From assembly GCA_963169355.1 (NCBI GenBank), contig CAUJCR010000031.1, positions 1-64,000 of the forward strand: a stretch of 64,000 bases of DNA, in the 5' to 3' direction. How positions within the stretch are numbered: position 1 is the stretch's first letter; each line of letters opens with the position of its first letter. This document shows positions 17,550-26,217 of the stretch, one piece after another. A program made the position numbers and the translations under genes. Below the pieces are notes generated by a model. That model was not told where the DNA came from, did not search any database, and saw only the letters and a list, made by a program, of their open reading frames with translations. The stretch comes from Bacteroidota bacterium (GTDB lineage: Bacteria > Bacteroidota > Bacteroidia > B-17B0 > Aurantibacillaceae).

Positions 17550-18995
17550 ATGTTGAGTCGGTTTATTTCTGATAACACACCAACCTTTACCAAACATATT
17601 GGACTTTTGTTTTTGGTTGTGGTGCTCGTCAACCTTTTTTTTAGAGTGTTTTATCTTGAGTACTCATCTTATTGGTATGATGAAATTATTAGTATAAAAG
17701 CAGCTTCCGAAGATTTTGGGCACATCAAACATGTATCTGAATGGGATAATAATCCACCATTTTATTATTACTGCTTAAGCGTGTGGATTAAACTTTGGAA
17801 TGATTCTGAATTTGCATCAAGGTTCTTGAGCGTGCTATTTACGGCCATTGGTGGAGGCGTTTTATTTGTATTTGCTAACCAATATTTTAATAGAAATACA
17901 GCTATTGTAGCCTCGTTATTTTATCTGTCAAATAATTTTATTTATGCGTATTCTCATGAGGCAAGAGCCTATGCTTTAGTAGTGTTGTTAGTGCTTTTGT
18001 CGTCTTATCTATTTTTTAAATTAAAGAATGATTTGTCTTGGAAAAATACAGTATTACTTGGTTTATGTAATTTCTTTTTAATTTATACGCATTATATAGT
18101 TGGTTTAGTATTGGTATTTCAATGGCTTTTTGTGTTGATTTGGTTTTATAAACCTTGGATTAAAAAATATTTAATAAGTACATTACTTGTAGTTGTATTA
18201 GTCTTATTAAGGTTTTCTAAAAAACAGTGGTTATTAATAATTGGATTTAATAAACCTGAAAGTAAATTTTGGTTACAAAAATCGGATGTTGAGCTGTTAC
18301 ATAAAACTTTGTCGGAGTTCTTTTTTCAATCCTCTTTTATTTTTCCTTTTTTACTTGTCATTGTTGTTGGGCTTGTTTTATTTTTTAAATTGAAAAATCA
18401 AGAGAAATTACAAGTTTATTTATATTCTTTTTTAGTGGGCATTGCATCAATTGTAATCTTATATTTCATGGGCAAACGAGTTTCTATTTTTTTAGATAGG
18501 TATTTAATTTTTTGTTTGCCTTTTATATTTATACTCATAGCGGCTACTTTAACTTTGTTTCGATACAACATAGTGATAATGATATTGGTACTTGCTTTCT
18601 CTATTTATTCGATTTTGCAAATTGATTTTAAAACTGAAAAATCAATGAATTACCGTGAGGCTGTTGCTTATCTTAAAGAAAATACAACATCTAACGATTT
18701 AATTATAGTAAAAACAAAGGATATGCAGCCTTTATTTTCTTATTACTATGAAAAAAATTATTTGAAAGAAAAACGAAAACAATTGCAACAAAAGAATATT
18801 GAATTTTGTAATTCTTGGGAAGATTTAAGCGTAAATGTAGATGATTTTGAAAGAGTGATAGTAGTTGATTCTTTTTACGAATTAAATCCATTTGAAACTG
18901 ATTTTGTAAAGCAACTAAGTTCTTCCAATAAGCTAATATCTACAAATACTCAGTTTAAGGGCATAAGAATAACCGAATACCATAAATTAGAATAA
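17550..18995 (+). CDS. GT39-type (GT-C) membrane glycosyltransferase
   Basis: A 481-residue polytopic protein of the ArnT/PMT-like GT-C superfamily. The first helix is followed by the conserved periplasmic motif SSYWYDEIIS (acidic pair at 44-45) and then DNNPPFYYYCLSVWIKLW, the h-P-P-h-Y motif of the family; SHEARAYAL follows near 136. About ten hydrophobic segments extend to residue 370, with a soluble C-terminal domain after that. Such enzymes use polyprenyl-phosphate sugars and act on the periplasmic side. Acceptor unknown. It lies 4 bases after the propeller gene, so co-transcription is likely; its stop is 2 bases from a convergent stop. Confidence 0.82.
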   Translation: MLSRFISDNTPTFTKHIGLLFLVVVLVNLFFRVFYLEYSSYWYDEIISIKAASEDFGHIKHVSEWDNNPPFYYYCLSVWIKLWNDSEFASRFLSVLFTAIGGGVLFVFANQYFNRNTAIVASLFYLSNNFIYAYSHEARAYALVVLLVLLSSYLFFKLKNDLSWKNTVLLGLCNFFLIYTHYIVGLVLVFQWLFVLIWFYKPWIKKYLISTLLVVVLVLLRFSKKQWLLIIGFNKPESKFWLQKSDVELLHKTLSEFFFQSSFIFPFLLVIVVGLVLFFKLKNQEKLQVYLYSFLVGIASIVILYFMGKRVSIFLDRYLIFCLPFIFILIAATLTLFRYNIVIMILVLAFSIYSILQIDFKTEKSMNYREAVAYLKENTTSNDLIIVKTKDMQPLFSYYYEKNYLKEKRKQLQQKNIEFCNSWEDLSVNVDDFERVIVVDSFYELNPFETDFVKQLSSSNKLISTNTQFKGIRITEYHKLE

Positions 18996-18997
18996 TT

Positions 18998-19741
18998 TTA
19001 TTTCATCTGCATAAATTCAAGAAACTTACTAAGCGCTTTTCGTTTTTCATTATCTAAGTGATAAGAAATTTTATGTCGCAAATAATCAAATGAATCGGTT
19101 GTGCCTAATATCGTATTTGGATATTCTTCAACAGCCTCGCGTATATGTTCAATGCCGTATTTTAAACTTGTATTAAATTGAGTAATAAATTCGTCTTCTA
19201 ATTTATGATTACTCACCCAGCAGGCAAATACAAAAGGTAAGCCAGTGTATTGATGCCATTGCTCTGCTAAATCATATTGGTAAGGATATTTAGTTAAACC
19301 AAATGTTCTATCTCCAATTATTACAGCACCTGTAGTTCCTTTAATTTGATTTTCAAAACCCTGTGAAGCAGGAATGAATTGTATGTTTTTTTTCCAAAAA
19401 TGTTTATTTAAAACTTGAATTAAAGTAATAGAAGTTTTGGATTGATAATCTAAGAGTATATGAGTTAGTTCATTGAGTGGTTTTTCTGAAAATAGTTTAA
19501 CGCTATCAACCTTTCCTACAGCTCCAATACAAAAATCGGTAATAATATGATAATTTTGTAATTCGGGTAAAATAGCCACAGGAACAACGCCTATATCTAC
19601 TTCTTTGTTTTTTAATTTTTGGGCACACACACTCGGAATATCTAATTCTATTTTATGATCCCATTTTAAAGGACAATGCCTAAGCCCATACAAAAAAGGC
19701 GTAGTGTTGTAATAATTTACAATAGAAATAGAATACGACAT
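18998..19741 (-). CDS. mqnA: menaquinone biosynthesis protein, MqnA/MqnD family (likely chorismate dehydratase)
   Basis: A 247-residue periplasmic-binding-protein-fold enzyme. The front SYSISIVNYYNTTPFLYGL and SVCAQKLKNKEVDIGVVPVA, GAVGKVDSVKLFSEKPL, and LPFVFACWVSN are typical of MqnA, which dehydrates chorismate in the futalosine route to menaquinone. MqnD is a close relative, but the Asn-x-x-Pro-F-L-Y-G-L opening favours MqnA. No other mqn genes are in the window. The ATG start is at 19739-19741. Its stop is 2 bases from the convergent glycosyltransferase stop; upstream on the same strand is the SerA-like gene. Confidence 0.85.
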   Translation of the reverse strand: MSYSISIVNYYNTTPFLYGLRHCPLKWDHKIELDIPSVCAQKLKNKEVDIGVVPVAILPELQNYHIITDFCIGAVGKVDSVKLFSEKPLNELTHILLDYQSKTSITLIQVLNKHFWKKNIQFIPASQGFENQIKGTTGAVIIGDRTFGLTKYPYQYDLAEQWHQYTGLPFVFACWVSNHKLEDEFITQFNTSLKYGIEHIREAVEEYPNTILGTTDSFDYLRHKISYHLDNEKRKALSKFLEFMQMK

Positions 19742-19773
19742 GGTGCTAAAAATACAGAATGATACTTGAAAAA

Positions 19774-20724
19774 TTATTTTAAAGCATCAATAAGCTTTTC
19801 GGCTAATTCTACACCAATACGTTCTTGCGCTTCATTGGTGGCAGCACCAATATGTGGCGTTAATGATATTTTAGGGTGTTTTAAAATATCTTGATTTGGA
19901 GTAGGTTCATTTTCAAATACATCAAGTCCTGCGTGTGCAATTTTCCCTGAATTTAAGCCTTCAATCAAAGCTTTTTCGTCAATTACACCTCCGCGAGAAG
20001 CATTTATTAAAATAACGCCTTTCTTCATTTGATTAATTTCTTTTTCTGTAATGACATTTCCTCCTGGGACATGTAAAGAAATAATATCGGCATTTGAAAT
20101 TAACTCTTCTAAACTTACCGTATTTATTTTTGCTTCTACACCATTAGTTCCATGAATGTCAATTTTAAGTGTTGCTTCTTTTACAAATGGATCATACGCC
20201 AATACCTTCATGCCACAGCCTAAGGCTATTTTTGCAGTGTATTGTCCAATTCTACCAAACCCAATAATACCAATTGTTTTATCACGTAGTTCAATTCCTT
20301 TCGCATAATTTTTTTTCAATTCATCAAATTTACTGTTTCCTTGGTTCGGCATTTGACGATTGCTGTCATAAACAAATCGAACGACGTTAAATAAATGAGC
20401 AAATACTAACTCAGCTACAGAATTACTAGAAGCAGCTGGTGTATTGATTACTTGAATTCCTTTTGAACGAGCATATTCTACATCAATATTATCCATGCCA
20501 ACGCCACCACGACCAATTACTTTTAAATTAGGGCAAGCATCAATTACATCTTTTCTTACTTTAGTTGCGCTTCGAACAGTTAATGCTACATAATTTTTAG
20601 CGTTTATCTCTTGTGCTAAATTTTCTTGAGCTACTTTCTCTGTAATTACAGTAAATCCAGCTTTTTCTAATAAGCTCTTTCCTACTGCATCTATGCCATC
20701 ATTGGCTAAAATTAAACGACTCAT
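19774..20724 (-). CDS. D-2-hydroxyacid dehydrogenase, probable phosphoglycerate dehydrogenase
   Basis: A 316-residue NAD-dependent dehydrogenase lacking an ACT domain. Visible: the substrate-side [40 protein letters not shown], Rossmann motif [20 protein letters not shown] near 153, the catalytic Arg in [14 protein letters not shown], Glu in [13 protein letters not shown] and His in [13 protein letters not shown]. It most likely oxidises 3-phosphoglycerate in serine synthesis, but other D-2-hydroxyacids are possible because no serB or serC is adjacent. It lies 24 bases downstream of the MoxR gene and 32 bases upstream of mqnA, all on the minus strand. Confidence 0.82.
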   Translation of the reverse strand: MSRLILANDGIDAVGKSLLEKAGFTVITEKVAQENLAQEINAKNYVALTVRSATKVRKDVIDACPNLKVIGRGGVGMDNIDVEYARSKGIQVINTPAASSNSVAELVFAHLFNVVRFVYDSNRQMPNQGNSKFDELKKNYAKGIELRDKTIGIIGFGRIGQYTAKIALGCGMKVLAYDPFVKEATLKIDIHGTNGVEAKINTVSLEELISNADIISLHVPGGNVITEKEINQMKKGVILINASRGGVIDEKALIEGLNSGKIAHAGLDVFENEPTPNQDILKHPKISLTPHIGAATNEAQERIGVELAEKLIDALK

Positions 20725-20748
20725 AAGTTAATTTTCTTTTGGTTAAAA

Positions 20749-21714
20749 TTATTTTAATTGATTTATAATATCTTCAATACTAATACCATCAGCTTCGGCT
20801 TTGTAATTACGAATAATACGATGGCGTAAGATAGCATTTGCAACCGCTTTCACATCTTCAATATCTGGACTGTATTTACCATTGATAGCAGCATGACATT
20901 TAGCACCAAGAATTAAAAATTGCGAAGCTCTTGGCCCTGCACCCCATGATAAATATTTTTTTGTAACCTCGGCACTGAATTCAGAGTTTAGGCGTGTTTT
21001 GTTTACTAATTTTACAGCATATTCTAATACATTATCCGCTACTGGAATTTTACGGATTACATTTTGAAAATATATAATTTCCTCAGCCGAAATGATTTTA
21101 TCCAATGCAATTTTTGTATCGGTAGTGGTTTGTTTTACTACTTGTAACTCTTCGGTAAAGCTTGGATAATCGAGCCACACATTAAACATAAAGCGGTCGA
21201 GTTGAGCCTCCGGTAAAGGATAAGTTCCTTCTTGCTCAATAGGGTTTTGAGTGGCTAATACAAAAAATGGATTACCTAGCTCGTATCGTTTACCTGCGGC
21301 TGTTACACTACGCTCTTGCATGGCTTCTAATAAAGCAGCTTGTGTTTTGGGTGGCGTACGATTAATCTCATCAGCTAAAACAATATTTGCAAATAAAGGT
21401 CCTTTTATAAATTTAAAATTTCGTTGTTCGTCTAATATTTCAGAACCAATAATGTCGCTAGGCATTAAATCGGGGGTAAACTGTATGCGATTAAAAGATA
21501 AGCCTAGCACATCAGAGATTGTATTTACTAATAATGTTTTTGCTAAACCAGGCACACCCACTAATAAACAATGTCCTTTGCAAAAAATGGATATTAATAC
21601 ATTTTTAATAGTATCCTGTTGTCCAACAATTACTTTTCCAATTTCGGCATTTAGTGCATTGTATTTTACTACAAAGGCATCTATGGCTTCTACATCATTT
21701 TTATAATTTATCAT
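20749..21714 (-). CDS. MoxR-family AAA+ ATPase
   Basis: A 321-residue AAA+ ATPase. Walker A is LLVGVPGLAKTLLVNTI near residue 50, Walker B is VLADEINRTPPKTQAALLEA near 113, sensor 1 is FFVLATQNPIEQEGTYPLPE, and the arginine finger region is EAQLDRFMFNVWLDYPS. The C-terminal lid carries SWGAGPRASQFLILGAKCHA. MoxR ATPases act as chaperones for von Willebrand-type protein assemblies and usually sit beside DUF58 and VWA genes; none is here. Instead it lies between the SurA-like chaperone genes and a SerA-like gene, 17 bases after the chaperone gene. Confidence 0.9.
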   Translation of the reverse strand: MINYKNDVEAIDAFVVKYNALNAEIGKVIVGQQDTIKNVLISIFCKGHCLLVGVPGLAKTLLVNTISDVLGLSFNRIQFTPDLMPSDIIGSEILDEQRNFKFIKGPLFANIVLADEINRTPPKTQAALLEAMQERSVTAAGKRYELGNPFFVLATQNPIEQEGTYPLPEAQLDRFMFNVWLDYPSFTEELQVVKQTTTDTKIALDKIISAEEIIYFQNVIRKIPVADNVLEYAVKLVNKTRLNSEFSAEVTKKYLSWGAGPRASQFLILGAKCHAAINGKYSPDIEDVKAVANAILRHRIIRNYKAEADGISIEDIINQLK

Positions 21715-21731
21715 ACACGTATAATAATTTG

Positions 21732-23075
21732 TTATTGGTTTATTGTCCAGTTATATTCTAACGGACAAGTTTTAAATTCACCTTCATCAATTTTAATGTA
21801 AGTTGATTTTGATTTTTTGCTAATCCAATTTTTTATTAATGTTTTATTTCTATTAAAAATAGCCATGTTTAATATTTTAGTATAATCATCTGTTAGGTTA
21901 GCTTTGTGAGGATCTGTTCTAGATTTTAAATAAACAATTCTCCAACATGGTTTTGCATCTACAACATGTTGAATAATAGGACTTACATCGCCCACTTTCA
22001 TTTGATTTTCAAGCATAAATACAAGATTTTGATCCATTTCGCCTAATTCACTTAATTCCCATTTTGTAGTATTGTTGCTAGGATTTACAATAATCCCTCC
22101 ATTTTGTTTGGTGTCTTTATCTGTGCTGTATTTTAGAGCCGCATTTGCAAATGTCATTTCTCCTGACATTATAATATTTCTTATACTATCAAGGCGTTCT
22201 TTTGCTACTAATACCTCAAGCTGCGATACCTTAGGCGCCATTAATATATGTCTTACTTCTACACTTTCACCTTTTCTACCAATAGATTGGATAAAATGAA
22301 AACCGTAGGTTGTTTCAAATATTTCAGAAACCTCTCCTGGCTTTAAACGATAGGCTACTGCTTCAAATTCAGGAACCATTTGTCCTCTCATAAATTGGTA
22401 ATAGCCACCATTTTTTGCCGAACCTGGGTCTTCGCTATATAATGCTGCTAAAACACTCATACTTTCGCCGTTTAATACACGTTGTCTGTATTTGTCTAGT
22501 TGTTCTCTTACAGTCACCTTTGCCTCATCGCTTACTGGTGGTTGCATTACAATGTGACCTATCTCTAATTCAGAATTTATTAACGGTAAGCTATCTATTG
22601 GTAAGGTGCTATAAAATTCTTTTACTTCGCTTGGCGTAAGTTTTGCTTCGCCTGTAATTTTTTGTTGCATTTTTTGAGCCATAAGCTGATTTTTTACATC
22701 ATCTCTTAACTCTTCTTTAAAAACACTGATACGCTTTCCATAAAATGCTTCAAATTTTTCTTCGCTACCCAACATACCAACATAGTATTGAATGCGGCGA
22801 TTTAATTCGCCATCTACTTCTTGGTCTGAAACGGTAATACTATCTCTATCGGCTTGTGATAATAATAACTTTTGAAATAATAAATCTTCAAATACCTTGC
22901 AGCGAGCGTTTGCACCAAGATCTTGCTTCTCATTTTGCTGTAATAGGCTAGTTTCAATTTCTGAAAGTAATAATGGATTTTTTCCTACTACTGATACAAC
23001 CTTGTCTAATAATACAGGTTGTGCTTGTACACTTGTAATGATAATAAATATGGCGAAAAATAGGTTTAACTTCAT
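21732..23075 (-). CDS. SurA-like periplasmic peptidyl-prolyl isomerase
   Basis: A 447-residue exported chaperone. The signal peptide MKLNLFFAIFIIITSVQAQ is followed by a SurA N-domain (VLLDKVVSVVGKNPLLLSEI), then two parvulin (PpiC) domains. The first spans about 165-265 (ELEIGHIVMQPPVSDEAK, ALYSEDPGSAKNGGYYQFMR, YGFHFIQSIGRKG). The second spans about 270-375 (EVRHILMAPKVSQLEVLVAK, LKYSTDKDTKQNGGI). It should help fold outer-membrane proteins in the periplasm. It is 9 bases from the upstream lipoprotein gene and is followed by moxR, a plausible operon of three to five genes. Confidence 0.88.
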   Translation of the reverse strand: MKLNLFFAIFIIITSVQAQPVLLDKVVSVVGKNPLLLSEIETSLLQQNEKQDLGANARCKVFEDLLFQKLLLSQADRDSITVSDQEVDGELNRRIQYYVGMLGSEEKFEAFYGKRISVFKEELRDDVKNQLMAQKMQQKITGEAKLTPSEVKEFYSTLPIDSLPLINSELEIGHIVMQPPVSDEAKVTVREQLDKYRQRVLNGESMSVLAALYSEDPGSAKNGGYYQFMRGQMVPEFEAVAYRLKPGEVSEIFETTYGFHFIQSIGRKGESVEVRHILMAPKVSQLEVLVAKERLDSIRNIIMSGEMTFANAALKYSTDKDTKQNGGIIVNPSNNTTKWELSELGEMDQNLVFMLENQMKVGDVSPIIQHVVDAKPCWRIVYLKSRTDPHKANLTDDYTKILNMAIFNRNKTLIKNWISKKSKSTYIKIDEGEFKTCPLEYNWTINQ

Positions 23076-23084
23076 TGTACTAAA

Positions 23085-23960
23085 TTAGTTATAAATTTCT
23101 AATTGTTTGTTTGCTTGTGCTTTCTCAAAAAAATCTTTTCTTACAGCGTCTATTAATTGGACTTTCCGTTGATTAATGAGCATGTTTTTAATGTTAGTTT
23201 TTTCAAAATTAAGTGGCGATAAACTATTTTTAGATTTAACATCATAAATTCTCAAAAAATAAAAGCTGGTTTCGTCTGTAAACTCAAATGTTTTTCCGGC
23301 TTTAATGTCGTATTCTGCAACTTCCTTTAATTGATTTATTTCTTTTTTTAGTTCATCAAATAGTAGCCATGCTCCTTCATCATTCATATAATAATTGTTA
23401 GCATATTGAATACACATTTCTTTAAGTAGCCCCATATCTTTCGCATCGGTTGAATAACACAGCTTTTTAAATTTATCAATGTTGGGAATATTTAAAGGCG
23501 TTTTTATATATAATACCTTTACAATATTATTTCTAAGTAAAAAATTTTGTGAATGGTTGTTATAATATTCCTCTATTTCTGCATCGGTAATAGTTGTATC
23601 AAGTTTTTCATCTAGTAGTTTTTTCTGAAACGCATGCGTTAATAGTTCTTTCTTATAATTTTCAATGGCTTTTTCAAAGTTTTGTTCTTCTTCTGTTAAA
23701 TATCTTAGTGCTTCTTGATAGAATACCTCATTATAAGCCCATTTATTAATATAGGTTTTAATATAAGCTATACTATCACTTATGCTGATACCTTTTGGTA
23801 ATATGTTTTTTAGATCCTCCTCATATAAGATGCTATTATTAACTTTTGCAATTACTTTTCCATGATTCTGTTTATCGCTTGTAGAGTTGTTACATGCCAT
23901 TAAGAGAATAGTTAAACAGCCATATATAAGATAAATGTTTATGTACTTTGAATATTTCAT
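23085..23960 (-). CDS. PpiC-related lipoprotein without an evident isomerase domain
   Basis: A 291-residue lipoprotein (MKYSKYINIYLIYGCLTILL, lipobox LLMAC). It resembles SurA-type chaperones in its helical N-terminal part: VIAKVNNSILYEEDLKNILP, then a long charged helix FEKAIENYKKELLTHAFQKK and DAEIEEYYNNHSQNFLL. The centre has weak PpiC-like traits (NNIVKVLYIKTPL, TFEFTDETSFYFLRIYDVKS), but I cannot see the complete parvulin motifs. It sits between two clear PpiC proteins on the same strand, so an envelope-biogenesis partner role is likely. Activity as an isomerase is doubtful. Confidence 0.72.
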   Translation of the reverse strand: MKYSKYINIYLIYGCLTILLMACNNSTSDKQNHGKVIAKVNNSILYEEDLKNILPKGISISDSIAYIKTYINKWAYNEVFYQEALRYLTEEEQNFEKAIENYKKELLTHAFQKKLLDEKLDTTITDAEIEEYYNNHSQNFLLRNNIVKVLYIKTPLNIPNIDKFKKLCYSTDAKDMGLLKEMCIQYANNYYMNDEGAWLLFDELKKEINQLKEVAEYDIKAGKTFEFTDETSFYFLRIYDVKSKNSLSPLNFEKTNIKNMLINQRKVQLIDAVRKDFFEKAQANKQLEIYN

Positions 23961-23971
23961 GAAATTATTAT

Positions 23972-24005
23972 AAAAAAAGGCTGTATGGTATTACAGCCTT
24001 TTTTT
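23972..24005 (-). terminator. intrinsic terminator between two chaperone genes
   Basis: A 7-base-pair GC-containing stem (GGCTGTA / TACAGCC) extended by seven A-T pairs, with a T tract on the minus strand. It follows the stop of the gene at 24020 and lies before the lipoprotein start at 23960. It may partly separate the two transcription units. Confidence 0.8.
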
Positions 24006-24019
24006 ATTGAGTTGTTTAC

Positions 24020-26149
24020 CTATTTTACAGTGTTTAAAACGTCTTCGTTTACTTTAACCGTATATTTGTTTTTGAGATACGATAACCATTCTTTTTCTAG
24101 ATAGTTTTGATAATCGGCAGTAACCATACCTTTAGCTTCAGCTAATTTTTTTGGTGATTTGCCAAGTAAATTATTAATCACTAATACGGTAATTTTCCCT
24201 TCTTTCTCATTTTTAATATCTGCAGCTACAACACCTTTTTTCCAATTAGCATCTACATTTTTGTTTTCGCCTTTAATATAAGTAATATCATCTGCTGTTA
24301 CATTTAATTGAGAGGTTTTATTTATTGTCTCTACAATTTCTTTCTCAGATTTGTTTTTCTTTAATAACGCTCTTACTTCTTTAGCTATTTTATCGTTAGC
24401 ACAATGATACATTGTAACTTCGGCTCTTTCATCCCATAAATAATTGTTTTTATTTTTTTCGTAAAAATCTTTTAAGCCTGTAGTATCTTTTACCGCTTTA
24501 CTCCACACTTTTTGGTCGGTTAAATCAAATAATAAGATGCCATCGCGGTATTCTTTTAATAAATTACGATATTCTGGATATTTACTTTCTAACTGAGAAT
24601 CTTCGTAGTTGATGATAGTTTCATCTACAAAGTGGTTATAGGTTTGTTGTAAGAACATGTTATTATCCATAACAGGTCGGGTAGTTTGATGACTCTCTAT
24701 ATATTTAGCGAAATCATTGGCGGTATAAATAATAACGGTTTCTTTTCCATCTTTTTTGGTTGAGAGTCTAAATAATTCTTTATTGCCTAATTTACTAGCT
24801 TTTTTACTTTCCCATTTTCCTTGGTAAACAGTTGTATCTATTACTTTTAAGAATTCTTTTTTAACAGCGGGGTTTTCTTTAAAATTATTTTCGGTTTTTA
24901 TCTTAGCAATTAACGAGGCTTTTCCTGCTTGTGTTCTGCTGTCTTTATTTATGCGTTGTTTTATTTCGCCTTTCATATCATCAAAAGTGGCAATGCCTTT
25001 TTTATCAAGGCGTTTTACAATGTGCCAACCATAGGCTGTTGTAAAGGGTTCGCTATAGTCGCCATTATTGTTTAAAGCAAAAGCTGCTGTTTCAAATTCA
25101 ATTGGCATACGACTACTTCCAAACCATTGAAGTTGTCCGCCTTTTTCAGCACTTGGTTTATCGTCAGAAAACTGATGAGCTAACTCGTCAAATTTTTCGC
25201 CTGCTTTTAGTTTTGTATATATTTCATCTATTTTTGTTTTTAGGTTAGCTTTTTCTTTATCCGAAGCACCTTTTGGAAATTTAACCATAATGTGTGCTGT
25301 TAAAATTTCTCCTTGATTAGGGCGTTTATCAGCTACTTTTACAATGTGATAACCAAATCGAGTTCTCACAGGCATACTTACTTCTCCTACTTTTGTATTG
25401 TATGCCATACTTTCAAATGGGTAAACCATTTGCAATGAAGAGAAATAACCTAAATCACCTTTATTGTCAACAGCTGAAGGATCTTCAGATGTTTTTTGTG
25501 CAGCTGCCGCAAATTTATCGCTTGCTGAACCAACAATGGAACTTATGTTTTTTACACTGTTTAGTTTTGCGTTATAATTTGTAGTATCTTGTTTGGTAGA
25601 AGATTTTGTTAAAGCAGAAGAACTTTTCTTTAATAAATTTTCGTATTCAGTAACTTTAGCAGGTGTTGGGTTTTTTCCCATGATAGCATCTCTTACAATC
25701 ATCATACGTGTATAAGCCTCTATGGTATCTTTTGGTAATGCGTCTTCGGCAAGGCGGTATAAGATATGTGAAGCTTTTACTTCGGTTTTCATTCTGTCGT
25801 AGGCTTCTTGAATTAAAGCTTCGGTTACATTTTTATCAGTAAGGTAAGGTGCTGCTAATTGTTTACGATAACCTGCAAGTTCTGTTTTAAAGGCAGCGTT
25901 GGTATCTAAGCCTAAGGCTTCGGCTTCAAAAACTTTCATCTTAAAGGTTGAGAATAAATCAACGTATTCTTTTACCGATTTTTGCTCTTTATTTACTTCT
26001 TTTCCACTGTTCTTGTGGTACACATTTTCAAACTCACTTTTATAAACTGGCTTGTCGTTAATATTCATTATTACAGGGTCTGTTGATTGTGCCACTGTTG
26101 TTAATGCTATAACTGAGCATGATAAAATTCCTAAGGTACGTTTCTTCAT
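24020..26149 (-). CDS. large SurA/PpiC-type peptidyl-prolyl isomerase
   Basis: A 709-residue exported protein with a signal peptide (MKKRTLGILSCSVIALTTVA, then QS). The N-domain has VIMNINDKPVYKSEFENVYH. Two parvulin domains follow: about 85-270 (VKASHILYRLAEDALPKDTI, DNKGDLGYFSSLQMVYPFES, RFGYHIVKVADKRPNQG; interrupted by a Ser/Thr-rich insertion) and about 285-385 (AHIMVKFPKGASDKEKANLK, PSAEKGGQLQWFGSSRMPIE, YGWHIVKRLDKKG). The C-terminal half (about 400-709) is a mixed-charge region without a known name. It is expected to act on outer-membrane proteins. A TAAATTTG promoter box precedes it and a terminator follows it. Confidence 0.87.
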   Translation of the reverse strand: MKKRTLGILSCSVIALTTVAQSTDPVIMNINDKPVYKSEFENVYHKNSGKEVNKEQKSVKEYVDLFSTFKMKVFEAEALGLDTNAAFKTELAGYRKQLAAPYLTDKNVTEALIQEAYDRMKTEVKASHILYRLAEDALPKDTIEAYTRMMIVRDAIMGKNPTPAKVTEYENLLKKSSSALTKSSTKQDTTNYNAKLNSVKNISSIVGSASDKFAAAAQKTSEDPSAVDNKGDLGYFSSLQMVYPFESMAYNTKVGEVSMPVRTRFGYHIVKVADKRPNQGEILTAHIMVKFPKGASDKEKANLKTKIDEIYTKLKAGEKFDELAHQFSDDKPSAEKGGQLQWFGSSRMPIEFETAAFALNNNGDYSEPFTTAYGWHIVKRLDKKGIATFDDMKGEIKQRINKDSRTQAGKASLIAKIKTENNFKENPAVKKEFLKVIDTTVYQGKWESKKASKLGNKELFRLSTKKDGKETVIIYTANDFAKYIESHQTTRPVMDNNMFLQQTYNHFVDETIINYEDSQLESKYPEYRNLLKEYRDGILLFDLTDQKVWSKAVKDTTGLKDFYEKNKNNYLWDERAEVTMYHCANDKIAKEVRALLKKNKSEKEIVETINKTSQLNVTADDITYIKGENKNVDANWKKGVVAADIKNEKEGKITVLVINNLLGKSPKKLAEAKGMVTADYQNYLEKEWLSYLKNKYTVKVNEDVLNTVK

Positions 26150-26177
26150 AATATTTGTATTAATTTAAAAGAGTGAA

Positions 26178-26185
26178 CAAATTTA
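26178..26185 (-). promoter_or_regulatory. -7 promoter box TAAATTTG
   Basis: The minus strand reads TAAATTTG, an exact TAnnTTTG match, 28 bases before the start of the large PpiC gene. No good -33 element is visible. Confidence 0.45.
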
Positions 26186-26217
26186 ATATAAGTTTTAAAT
26201 TATTTGATTTGAAATTA

